This document shows positions 1-10,283 of a stretch of 64,000 bases of DNA, one piece after another (the first letter of the stretch is position 1; every line of letters begins with the position of its first letter). The DNA comes from Rhodamnia argentea (taxonomy: Eukaryota; Streptophyta; Magnoliopsida; Myrtales; Myrtaceae), in assembly GCF_020921035.1 (NCBI RefSeq), contig NC_063151.1, forward strand, positions 20,466,934 to 20,530,933, given 5' to 3'. Below the pieces are notes generated by a model that worked only from the letters and a program-made list of their open reading frames with translations, ran no database searches and had not been told where the DNA came from. The position numbers and the translations under genes were made by a program.

Positions 1-1265
1 GGATTTTTTGGATCGGCATGCGATGGATGGAGATGGGGAGCTTAGTCTATAATTGAATTAGCAAAAAATCGGATTTTCTAAGACAGTGTTAGCCATGATG
101 GAAAGACTTTGTGGTTGTTCGTCCAGGAATGCATAAACGAATAACTTGAGGTATAAAAGGGAGGATTCATGTGTTACGAATCCTATTTAGATCATGTACC
201 TTGGCACCCTCGATCTCTCGGACGATCCATTGCGTCTACAGTAGTCAATGCTCCCGATCTCCCGCATCACCTCTGCACTAAACCTAGTGACCCTCCTAGG
301 AGTGCTTAAGATGCTGCTTGCCCGTAAAGTTAGTGTGGAATAACGTGGAGCTAATGTTTCTCGTAATTCACGTATAATGAAATCGATGACGAACAAAGAA
401 CACGAGGTATTTACCTGATTTGGTTCGAATGTCAGTATCTACCTCATGGAAAGAGCCAGTCGTAGAAAAAAGACAACTAAACAAGCCATTTGAAAATTGT
501 GGAACTTCTTCTTCTTCGTGGTTTTCACTGTGTGATTTCTACGGCACAAAATAATGGAACTCCATACGGAATGAATCAAAGCGAACGATATTTCGAGTGG
601 ATCAAGTTAGGGTATGACATTATGGTTACATTTCAGAATACGTATTATCATTTGATATCTAAATCTTCATGCGAATCAATATCCAAAGCTTGATGGAATT
701 CGCTCTTCCATTTTGGAAGTGGAAATGCCTCGAGATTGGTCGGGCACATAAAAATGCTTTTGAAGACCGAGTCAAGACATCTCGCAAGAGAGATGAAGCA
801 TATTCCTAGATGGCGAACCACGCGAAAAGCCACTCTATATCGTTCCGCCCGGGCGTCGAAGGAAAGCTAATCTAAATCGGTAGGCTCGATGAAATTTCCC
901 GATAACAGGAAATGCGCCAAATATAACATGCCGCCCAAACCGATTAGATATATACATATAAATTAGACACGAGGTACGTGTAAATTATACGGTGTAATAC
1001 GAAAATACGATCCGAGAGGCCCCCCCTCCAAAGCAATAGGGGCAGGTTTGGCCGTTCATCATGGTACACTCATAGTCACACCTCGCGTGCACCCCTCATT
1101 TCCCCCCGCGCACGTATGCACTCAACTTCAAATTTTTTTTTTCTTTTTAATTTCCTTTTTTCTATTGCTTTTCTTTTTCATTTTTCTCACCCTTTTTAAA
1201 AAAGAAATTCGAAAAATGAAATCCTCCTTGATCCCCCGGCATCCAGGGGCATTTGCGTCAATTCA
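1..1265. other. Upstream intergenic region, no gene seen
   Basis: No open frame here has a recognisable domain, splice structure or codon pattern. The stretch just before the bHLH gene (about 1120-1200) is very T-rich. The promoter of the bHLH gene probably occupies the right part of this interval; I cannot name specific transcription-factor sites in it. Confidence 0.5.
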
Positions 1266-1271
1266 GCCCTT

Positions 1272-1278
1272 TATATAA
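1272..1278 (+). promoter_or_regulatory. TATA box of the SAC51-like gene
   Basis: TATATAA lies about 50 bases before the first CT-rich tract of the leader and is followed by a C/T-rich stretch typical of plant transcription starts. It would place the start of transcription near 1300-1315. This is inferred from motif and position only. Confidence 0.5.
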
Positions 1279-1320
1279 TCTTCTCCTCCTTCCATCCACC
1301 AAGCCATCCTCTCTGTATTT

Positions 1321-1323
<3 letters not shown>

Positions 1324-1351
<28 letters not shown>

Positions 1352-1429
1352 GGAACGCCTTTTTGAGTGGTGTGGTGCGAGCGAGCTCTCTATCTGATTC
1401 GCAATCTCTCTCTCTCTCTCTCTCTCTCT
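1324..1429 (+). repeat. Two CT dinucleotide tracts in the 5' leader
   Basis: Uninterrupted CT runs at 1324-1351 and 1405-1429 lie just after the inferred transcription start. CT microsatellites are common in plant 5' leaders. A plausible leader intron follows, with donor GAG|GTATGG at 1464 and acceptor TTGCAG|GC at 1795/1796; removing it also removes an ATG at 1466. Confidence 0.7.
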
Positions 1430-1856
1430 GGTGGATTCGCTTCGCAAGACAGAACCACTCGAGGTATGGATTCCGTCTTTCTGTGTGTTGTTCCTTTCGC
1501 TTCTCCGCGGGCTGCGTCGTCCGATTTCGTCTTCTCTTCCGGCGGATTTCGACGAGCGAGCCTCTGTTTTCGTTTTACGGTTGAGATTTGCGGTTTCTCG
1601 TCTCGGATTGTGTGGAACCTTTGGCTCCTTTCACCGGTGCTCGGTAGATCGACCTTCGTTTACTTTGGATACTTGCCTTTTTTGATTTCTGATGTTATTC
1701 CGCTGTCGAGGAAGGATTTGAGCTTTGATTTTCTGCGGCGGAGCTATTTTTCGTGTGCGTGAGTCGGCTCTGAAACCCGGAATTGACTGTTGCAGGCTTA
1801 TCAGCGGGAGTTATCGTGGCGATCTGTTTAAGAAGAAGTGGAAGAAGCGGAACAGT

Positions 1857-1934
1857 ATGCGGTGGTGGACTCACTCGATAGACGTTTTCCGAAAAGCCAT
1901 CTGTCTGAACCTGTTCTGTAGGGTTATTCTGTAA
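1857..1934 (+). CDS. Upstream ORF 1 in the SAC51-like leader
   Basis: A 25-codon ORF in the inferred second leader exon, and the first ATG of the mature leader if the 1464-1795 intron is spliced out. The peptide (MRWWTHSIDVF...) matches nothing I know. Multiple uORFs are normal for SAC51-family mRNAs; this one is probably not conserved in sequence but may lower the number of ribosomes that reach downstream starts. Confidence 0.4.
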   Translation: MRWWTHSIDVFRKAICLNLFCRVIL

Positions 1935-2004
1935 TTACTCGCTTGCCCATACTTCGAGATTTGATTTCCTCGTCTTCCCTGTTAGTCACTGCCATCGTTT
2001 CCCC

Positions 2005-2058
2005 ATGGGATCCACTTTCTTCGTCGTCGTCCCTTGCTACGTCCGCCAGATTAGCTGA
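2005..2058 (+). CDS. Upstream ORF 2 in the SAC51-like leader
   Basis: A 17-residue ORF (MGSTFFVVVPCY...) ending in TGA, about 300 bases before the conserved uORF. I recognise no similarity. It is listed because it is one of only three ATG-started ORFs in the inferred spliced leader before the main start. Confidence 0.35.
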   Translation: MGSTFFVVVPCYVRQIS

Positions 2059-2355
2059 AATTACTCGTAGATCCATCTGTGAAACTACTAGCGTCTTTTC
2101 CTTCGCTGCCAGCAATTGGACGAATCTCTGTTTCTTATTTTGGGTTCCTTAGTTCCTTGATCTTCTGTTAGTGCCTCTGTTTGGACCCGGAAGTGCTCTG
2201 TGCGTGCTCAGGCTTTTCTGACCATCTATCGTCGTCCTCGTTGTTCCTTGAGATCTTTGGTTTTGTTTCCTGTGTCCTGGGTGTTGATTCTGTTGCTCTT
2301 CTGGAAGATTAAAAGGAGTTCAAACTTCTTGAGTGACGGGTTGGGAAGTGTAGTT

Positions 2356-2702
2356 ATGGTGTGCCAAGCAGCAAGCCAAACGAGATTCCGGGCATTGAAA
2401 CATGAAAACGGGATTGCTGGGAATGCTACCATTATTGTTAGAGTGATAGCGTGCTTTCAACCTCTTCAAGATTGCCAGGTTAGTAAACGATCATGGTGTG
2501 CTCTGTTTTCCCCACTAGCAAGACATCCTAAACTTTTCTGTTGGTGATTTTTCGTGCACTTAACTGTGACCCTCATTTGAACTATTCTTCTTTCTTTGTT
2601 TGAGAATAGGTTTTGGCTATGCTGCTTACTGATATGATTTTTTCTCTTGGTTTCTTTTTTCAGGCTGAATACTTTCGTCATTTGCTTAAACCTGTTACGT
2701 AG
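2356..2702 (+). CDS. Conserved regulatory uORF peptide of the SAC51 family
   Basis: A 53-residue upstream ORF split by one intron: exon 2356-2478 (41 codons), intron 2479-2663 (GTTAGT...TTTCAG), exon 2664-2702 (12 codons plus TAG). The peptide begins MVCQAASQTRFRALK, contains IIVRVIACFQPLQDCQ and ends YFRHLLKPVT. This is the near-invariant peptide found upstream of SAC51-type bHLH genes across flowering plants. In Arabidopsis it represses translation of the main ORF, and thermospermine or certain ribosomal-protein mutations relieve this, which links xylem differentiation to polyamine level. Here the peptide is complete, in frame across the intron, and separated from the main ATG by a further leader intron. 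The same regulation is inferred, not shown. Confidence 0.93.
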
Positions 2703-2933
2703 GTTTATTTCGCTCCTTCGTGTTCCTCTTAAGCTGGTGTTCTTAGTTTTTTCCTCTCGTTTCCCGATCAAATAGCAAGCAATCAGCCACTTCTAATATT
2801 ACAAGGTCAACAGGTACCTTTTCAATTCTTTATGCTGGAATCTTAGCTATATTAAATTTAGAATGTGTACACTATGGATTTAGTAAGGTCAATTTTTTTG
2901 CTTAATTGTTTTGCAGGTGATTGGTTTTGTTGG

Positions 2934-4019
2934 ATGGAAGAAGACGGTGGATTCCCGCAGCAACACTCTGCTTGGCAATTGCCTAAGTCAGATTTGCCAA
3001 ATTTCCAATTCAATTTGGGGTATCCAGGTCTCATCTCAGCCCAGAAAAGTGGTGGCCAGAAAATGGTTCCTTCCGATCAAGTCTTACCACTGGATGTTTT
3101 TTCTGGACTACCTCATCCTCGGATAAGCCAATCTTATGAACCTCAAGGTTGGTTTTATTGCTTGCCGCGCTTCCGGCAGGCTTCGGCCCCACCTTCGGAC
3201 AATTTGGTTCTAGAAGACAAGCTCCCTGCTACCACTTTTGAAAAATGGAGGGATTTCAGCATGCCTAATGCGGGCTCTATCAGTTTGCAGAAGAAATTTG
3301 TTGTTTTTGATCGATCGGGTGATCAAACCACTTTGATTTACAGTACTGGGAAGGGAGTTCCTACCGAGTGCTTGCCTACCTGGACTACAAAACATCTTTT
3401 TCCTAGAAGTGCTGTCAACAATGTTGCAGGGAGCAACAACGCTGATCACGATAATCATTTTGGGCCTCCATTGATGGAGAGAATACATGAAAACCCAGAA
3501 ACTGATGTGCAAAGCGAGATGCGGGAAGATACAGAAGAACTCAATGCCTTGCTCTATTCAGATGATGATACTGACTACTCCGACGGTGACGACGACGAAG
3601 TTACTAGTACTGGCCATTCACCCAGTACGATGACAGATCATGAGAGACGTGGTTTGTCTGAAGAAAGTAATGAGGAAGTAGCTAGTTCAATTTGGCCGTT
3701 TAAGAGGCAAAGGACTTCCTGTGGAGATGATCAGCTGCCGTCTCTTATGGACACTGCAAAATCTTATCTGCGCGAGTCTATTGGGTCTGAGGATGATGCT
3801 AAATCCAGTAGTGCTGATGGCAAAAAGTACGCGCATGACTTGGTTTCTATATCTGGCGACAAGAAGATAAAAAGGGAGAGAATCCGTGAGACTGTCAACG
3901 TTCTGCAAAGCATAGTTCCCAGTGGGAAGGGGAAGAACGCCATCGTGATTCTTGATGAAGCCATCAACTACTTGAAATCCTTGAAGCGCAAAGCTGAAGC
4001 TCTTGGGCTCACCCCGTAA
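2934..4019 (+). CDS. SAC51: SAC51-like atypical bHLH transcription regulator
   Basis: The main ORF encodes 361 residues in one exon. The ATG at 2934 follows a leader intron 2814-2916 (CAG|GTACCT...TTGCAG|GTG); the in-frame ATG at 2865 lies inside that intron and is not used. The protein has a W/Q-rich N-terminus (MEEDGGFPQQHSAWQ), a central acidic stretch (SDDDTDYSDGDDDE), a KRQR nuclear-type basic patch, and a C-terminal helix-loop-helix (RIRETVNVLQSIVPSG, then NAIVILDEAINYLKSL). The segment before helix 1 lacks the His-Glu-Arg pattern of DNA-binding bHLHs, as is typical of the SAC51/SACL group, which act through dimerisation. In Arabidopsis these proteins counter excess xylem formation in the thermospermine pathway. 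Output is expected to be controlled translationally by the uORF at 2356. Paralogue identity within the SACL group is not resolved. Confidence 0.9.
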   Translation: MEEDGGFPQQHSAWQLPKSDLPNFQFNLGYPGLISAQKSGGQKMVPSDQVLPLDVFSGLPHPRISQSYEPQGWFYCLPRFRQASAPPSDNLVLEDKLPATTFEKWRDFSMPNAGSISLQKKFVVFDRSGDQTTLIYSTGKGVPTECLPTWTTKHLFPRSAVNNVAGSNNADHDNHFGPPLMERIHENPETDVQSEMREDTEELNALLYSDDDTDYSDGDDDEVTSTGHSPSTMTDHERRGLSEESNEEVASSIWPFKRQRTSCGDDQLPSLMDTAKSYLRESIGSEDDAKSSSADGKKYAHDLVSISGDKKIKRERIRETVNVLQSIVPSGKGKNAIVILDEAINYLKSLKRKAEALGLTP

Positions 4020-6950
4020 ATCCGTATGTTTCTACCAGTGGTCTGTCTCTTTTACAAGTAGTCCTACGTACCTGTTTCTGTTTAATTAACCGTGAATGTG
4101 ATGTTTAGTGTGTGCAAAATAAGTTCGAAGACGAGGTGTTCGAACACATGGCCTTGTGCATATGGCAAAACCAAAAGGGTCTCTCTATAGTGATTGGTGT
4201 GGAGGTTCTGAAGCTGTGTGGAACACAGAAATTGTTCTCACTCTCTAGACTGGAGCATTTTGCGTGAGCAGAAGAGCACCATTTGCTGTCCCAGCAAAAG
4301 GTTGAATCATCATTAGTCTATATTTTAGGGTTTAGTGAAAGGACTCAAAAGTTTGGACTGAGCAAAGAAGTTGGATGTGTGAATGAGCAGACCAAGTGAA
4401 GAGGGGATTTGCACGCCTCTTATTGTCCTGGGTCCCAACCCTCACTTTCTCTCACCCTTTTCCCGAACTTAGTGCTGTTTTATCCTTTGTGGGTCATTCC
4501 CTTTTTGTGTAAAAGAGAGAGTGAGAGAGAGATTTCTCCATCCCCACTTGAACCCCTTTTATCATGCTAAAATCCCCCCTTTGGGAGATGGTTACTTCCA
4601 TGCACAAGTCACAAACCCACCCCAGAGGAGAGGATGACTCGGAGTTCTTTCCGGTGCTTTTGCTTTTCGCTGTTAGTGGTTGCTGCGATTTGGTGAAAGT
4701 GGGTTGTAATTATGCAAAGCTTTGGTGGGTAGAGAAGGCATGTTTTGCTATTATGTTGCGTTGCGCTGTGGTGTAACTTTTGAGTCTTTTTGCTTTCGTG
4801 AAAACTCTCTGCTGGTGTGAAATGTCAAAAAGGCGTGCTCTGTGGTTTGGTCGTGGGTTTGGTGTTTTTTGCTCCCTTTCTTTTAGAAGGTGCAATTTAA
4901 TTCGGTTGGTGTTATTGTTGTCTCTATTCCCATGTACTTACGTTGCATGCACGCATTTATGGCCATTGAGAAAGCGACGGGTTTGGGGATTGTGATTCCC
5001 CCTCCTCGCTCGTGAGAAGTGCTCTCCGCTTGAAAGAAAGAAAATGATTTTTCCTGGTCTTTTCTTCGTGGAGATGATGGCGCTGGGAGGGTAGGGGGAC
5101 CACTTTCTACAGGAGGGTCGAAATTATTTTTAGGACAGGAAGCCCATCAGCACATGTGGATGAGCGTGCCCTAATGCATGATTCTCTCTTTTTGTTTCTT
5201 TAACTTTATTTAACTGTGAACGAGTGGATCTTCGTTGCTAGCAAGATCTTCTCGAAAATAGAGAGAGGTAAAGATGGACTGTCGTCCTCCGTTTTCTTTT
5301 CTACCTGTTTGTGATCATAGCAGGCCATGAGTCCCGTGTCAGACCCACCTCCCTCCCTTGAAAACGGTTCAAGACGATGGGTGAAAAGAAGGGGCTTGGC
5401 TCCAAAATGTAATTCTCTCTGTCTAGCGAGAAAATATTCGTAGGTGTGTGGTGTTTTAGTTTCCCCGTTCCTTTCTGTTTACATACGTATTATTAGGCAA
5501 AAATTGACACGTCTAGCCGAAAATCGAATAAGAGGGGTTGATGGTGGTGGGTGAGGATTTGCAATAGAGAGACAGCAAGCGAGAGAGATGTCTAACAGCG
5601 ATGTGGGAGCGATCCTTGCTGTTGAAGAATATCGATCTAGGATGGCAAGACTCTCATTCGGAAGCTTAGGCCTGTATCTTTCCATGCAAGTGATAAATAT
5701 GAAGCGCCGTTGAATTGAGGCGATACGCCGTTGAACTGAGGCGCATTTTACGTGCGGAGCTATTGAACTGTGGCAGTTCAGAGGAGACTATCGAGCTGTT
5801 GGCTGACTCGGATCAAGAAGGAGCATGATGCTAAGGTTCGAGGATGGGAGCATTACATATGCTCAATGCAATTGAGGGGCAAGCCGAAAGGAGCCTGCGA
5901 CAATAGTGACTTGATGTATGCGGAACAAAGACGATACCTAATCTTTTGGATGATATAGTGTGAGTGGGGAAACACAAGGAGGACCGAAACTGAGCGAGAA
6001 ACTCAGCCCGTATTCTGGGTTCGAGTACATGAAAGACGAGGTATATAGTGTAGATTCAGCAGCATGATATAAAAGGACGCTCACTTCTTTTCAACATGAA
6101 CGTTGAATATCTTAACACATATTCTATTAATGTAGTAATCTCTCTCTGTGTTTTTTTTTTCAATCATCTTAAGAAAAGTTAGGAATGTCGATTGAAAGTG
6201 GTAAATCGAGTCGTCAAAATATTTGACATGGACGTGGTTGGTCCAGTGTCCGTGAAATTGTTTCTCTTTCTCGAGAGAAGTTCGGGGCTAGGGTTTATGT
6301 CGATTGTCCTTCGGATGGAGTCTTATGGGAGAAATTCGAACATATCCGTGGCATAATCAAGTCAATAATTTGTGCTATCCTACGCTAAGAAAAGGAAAGA
6401 AAGAAAAGGTGCCTGTATGTTTGTGCAGAATATATTCTGCATCACATCAGTTGGGCGGGAAGATCCGAATTCCTAGCACGCGTACCCCTCCTCCGTTGGC
6501 TTGACGCCAAAGAACTTTCCTCCTGGCCGAGGGTTGTTGCCACAAAACCAATAAGTAGCAATTATTTAGCGGCGCATGATTTGTCAAATTATAGTTGCAC
6601 GACATCGAAATAGAGCCATTAATTAAGCCATATGGGCTTGTCCGTTCTTGGACCCCCGAGGAAAACTCCAACGCACACTGCTTGAAACCGGGGTCTACGT
6701 TGCCCGCAAGCCAACGTATGAGTCGAAATTCCGATGACTCACATAAGCACTGATTGCTACTATGAGCCTATCCAATGGTAGCAATTCGAATATGACGTGA
6801 AGTCTACCTTCATCGATGCCATTCCCAATAATTGAGAGAAAGTATTTTTTTTATCCTTTTGTCCAAGGGAATACCTTCGAAGTTTTACATTGCAAAGTTT
6901 AGATGAAGTAGTTAAGGACTTGCTTAGGTCCGAAACATTGAATCAGACAT

Positions 6951-7342
6951 AATTATTCAAAAAGTTCTAAGCTTATCGTATGACGGCTAGTTTAATCCTA
7001 AACTTTTTAATTTGATCAATTTAGTCATAAATATTCTGACAATTTATCAATGCAATTGGTGGAGGAAGAAAGAAAAAAAAAAGAGACAAAAGAGATGGTA
7101 GAAAAGCAAAAAATTTAGAAAATTCATAAGAAATTGCAAATCGTCCACGTCGGTATTGGTCATACCACGTAGGACGGCTAATATTGATCGAATCATGAAG
7201 TAAACGATTTCCGACTAAAGTTGTTCGGAAAGAGTATATTGTCAAATCTTTAAAAGCCTTAAGAATAAATTAGTCAAATTAATTGTTTATGATTGAATTG
7301 ACTGTCGTATATCATATTTAAGACTTTTTAGATAATTATCCT
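6951..7342. mobile_element. Small TIR element, family with ACGT motif (copy 1)
   Basis: The left end reads ATAATTATTCAAAAAGTTCT and the right end, reverse-complemented, reads GATAATTATCTAAAAAGTCT, an imperfect terminal inverted repeat. Subterminal text such as 'ATTTAGTCATAAA' and an internal 'CACGTAGGACGGC' are shared with the elements near 25.8, 30.5 and 33 kb. There is no coding capacity. It is likely a non-autonomous DNA transposon; superfamily is uncertain for this worn copy. Confidence 0.6.
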
Positions 7343-7689
7343 CATTAAACAGATCCATATCAAGTATTATCACATCACATCGCCGACGTAATACTTGTCA
7401 TAATTTGTGTGGTGTCGTGCCAATACGACATAAACTTGAGGTAATTGGATGAATGTTGGTCCCGCTTGGAGTGATATTCACCGATATGATTTGGTGGGTT
7501 TTAATCATTCTTTTTAACTATATGTTGCAAAATTTTCATCTATAGGGTAAATTAGTCTTCTAAATTTTCAGTTTGCCAAATTCCTTAGTTGGGTGTCCTT
7601 TTCTCGAAATTTCCTTAGACTCGATTTTACTTCAAAAGAATTTGATCAGTTTAAGCTAGGGAAAAAGCCACCAAAACCCCTCAACTATG

Positions 7690-7800
7690 GCTACCGTAGC
7701 ACATTTATTCCGAGTTTTTTTTTTGTGACACAAAAAATCTCAAATTTGTGTCGGCGTGACACATTTATCCCGAATTTTTTCTTGTAGCACCAAAAACCCG
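7690..7800. repeat. Two imperfect copies of a ~60-base unit
   Basis: The phrase ACACATTTATYCCGARTTTTTT followed by TTGTRRCACMAAAAA occurs twice about 60 bases apart, at roughly 7697 and 7757. It resembles subterminal repeats of plant DNA transposons, but only one side of any element is visible, so the element boundary is not called. Confidence 0.5.
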
Positions 7801-8460
7801 AGGCATTTTGTCCCAAGAGAACATATATTTTCCCCCGTTGCACTCACCTCATATTAGAAACCTCAAACAAGCACCGATTTTATCACAACTTTAAGGTTTA
7901 AAAAAAAAAAGAGAGGGCTCTCGAGCAAGGATTGAAAATTGAAAATGAAGGACCATTGCACACGTGAAAAGGAAAAAAACGTCAGAGTGAGTCAATGTGA
8001 GTGGAAAAAAACAGCGGAGTGAAGCCAACCCGACTTAAGACATCTTTTTATGTGCGAGTCAATTGAGAGTCTCTTAAATTTACTTTAAGGATTTTCGGGT
8101 TAAAACGGGCACTAAATTTCATTTTAAGTTTGTAATGGGTAAGTGCGGCTCATTCAGCCGAGTTGATCCTCAGGCTACTCGCGATCGGTCCGGTCGAATC
8201 ATTTTTGGTTTAGACCTACCCCTGGCAAAGAAGCGAAACGTAAATGTGTTCATCGGCTGACAATTATCCTTTATCGGCAACAAGTTCGGAGGTCGTCCGA
8301 ATTTTTTCTTTTGAGGGATCGGAAAAGGGGTCATCGGAATTTTTTTTGGTCAGAGGGTCATGGGATTTTAATTTTTTTTGGGTCAGAGGGTCATCGGATT
8401 GAAGCGATCAAATTTCCGGGGTACTTCAGAGCAAACTCGATACATGTGACCGTGAGAACT

Positions 8461-8614
8461 TTGCAAAACGGGCTTTCCTTCGTGGGGGTGTTTTTGGAAA
8501 ATTTCCCTCTCCGGGCACGGAAGGCGGGTGAGGAGGTTTGCAAAACGGGCTTTCCTTCGTGGGGGTGTTTTTGGAAAATTTCCCTCTCCGGGCACGGAAG
8601 GCGGGTGAGGAGGT
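8461..8614 (+). repeat. Perfect 77-bp tandem duplication
   Basis: Bases 8461-8537 and 8538-8614 are identical over 77 bp (each starts TTGCAAAACGGGC and ends GGTGAGGAGGTT). The period is not a multiple of three, so the open frame running across it is not evidence of a protein. The perfect identity points to a recent duplication. Confidence 0.95.
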
Positions 8615-8690
8615 TTTTATACTCTGTAGTCGCATCTATTTTAAGAACATCCTACCCGCCCGAACGGGACTCTTCATCTAGCGGTCTCAG

Positions 8691-8736
<46 letters not shown>
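8691..8736 (+). repeat. (ATC)n microsatellite
   Basis: An uninterrupted ATC trinucleotide run of about 15 units lies about 320 bp before the ASG2-like start codon. It could be polymorphic. In one frame it would encode polyserine, but that frame has no other support. Confidence 0.95.
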
Positions 8737-9054
8737 CGCCACAGAACCCGAATAAAGGGGCGGTGATCTGCACATCGATCACCGTCATTAAATTTAATCA
8801 CGCCCGCACTTGATTACTGGAAGGTGCGGAAGACTTAAAGAGAGTCGAGTAAGTTGCAAAGGCAAAGGAGAGTAGACTACTCTAGAGAAAGGGAGACCGT
8901 CTCAAAAAATTTCGCGAGCGTACTTATAGTTATAGCTGGATATGGTTCGGGAGCCTCCTGCGATCGCGCCGTGGAGAAGAAGCTGATCGGCGACCGGCTG
9001 GGAGAGAGAGAGAGGATATCGGCGATCGACCCCTAGGGTTTTGCGAGGGATTCC

Positions 9055-10184
9055 ATGGCCATCTGCGGTGGCTTCCACGACGGCAACATTCATGATTTGC
9101 TCGAGAGCAGATGCGTCGACACGCGCCACGTAAAAAAACCTTTTATTCGCTGCTGCTGCTCCTCGCTCGCTCGCTCGCTCGCTCGCTTTCGCGAGTTTAA
9201 TATGTTTTCGCTGGTTTAAGATTGGGCTCTGTGATCAGCGGAGAATGTGTGACTGCCATGTCGGTTGGCCGATTTTTATCAGTCGGTTGTTGAAATGGGC
9301 TAGAGCTTTTGGCTGCGGTGTGTGGTGATGATCGAGTAGTTAGGTCTAGTTGTTGCCAGTGATCGTTTGCCGGGGGTAGAATTTTCCGATTTTCGTTCAT
9401 TCTCATTTGTAGGGATTCTGGTTAGAATTGTGGAGGCATCAGTCGCTGTGATTGGTCAACTTGCCCAATGCAAATGTAGCTCGGAGATTCTTGGACTTTT
9501 ACTGGGATAATTGTTCTTTTCGGCTGAGAAGGGCAAAGTTAGGATGTGAATAATACTGATTACCCAATGTTATAATCTATGCGGGAAAATAATCATTGTC
9601 CATCAGTGCTTGGCTTATCGTGTAATGACTGTAGGGCATGGTTTTTAATTAAATATGTAAAGAACTGTGGGAATGGAGAGTCCCATTCGCCAGTGGGAAA
9701 GTTAAACATGAAGATCGGCAAAGATGTTCAAGAGGTGTTGAGAATGGCACCAAATTTATGTTAGTTTCACAGTATATGTATTGTTTTCTATTTAGGCTGG
9801 AGTAGTAGGTGGATTTTAGTGTATCTGACATATTTTTAACCGATTTAATGTACTGCCACATCGTTGCCTCTGGTAAACTGGTGATTGACCTGATAAGGTG
9901 CACTTATCTGGTGTTGCGATGGGTGGTGCTTCTTTTAGTTTATGGTGTTTGGGTACCAAAAGTCTAGTTTGAGAGAGTGAAGTGTGATACATGTTTAATT
10001 TTTTTTTTCACTCTAATCTTCGACATGTTTATATTTCTGCAACATTATTTGTTTGATTAATCTCTTTATGAAAATGGATGTTGCGATAATATTGGACAAG
10101 TAGTTTTATGTTGGAAGAGGAACAAGAGTAATCGTTTTGTTTCTCACATAGAAGTGAAGGGTCTACTTTCTTCGTCTCATTTGT

Positions 10185-10225
<41 letters not shown>

Positions 10226-10245
10226 GCATATATATATATATATAC

Positions 10246-10283
<38 letters not shown>

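Larger units (their letters stand above)
4020..8460. other. 3' UTR, then intergenic DNA without genes
   Basis: The first few hundred bases after the bHLH stop are probably its 3' UTR; no convincing poly(A) signal could be fixed. Beyond about 4600 there are only short frames of low-complexity composition. The interval holds a degraded inverted-repeat element (6951-7342) and a short internal repeat (7690-7800), described separately. Confidence 0.5.

Noticed and set aside
2865..2933. In-frame ATG upstream of the bHLH start, giving 23 extra residues
   Set aside because: It lies inside the leader intron 2814-2916, upstream of the TTGCAG acceptor, and the added residues do not resemble family proteins.
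8311..8766. 151-codon plus-strand frame ending in polyserine
   Set aside because: It runs through a 77-bp duplication out of codon register and an ATC microsatellite, with no splice or domain support.
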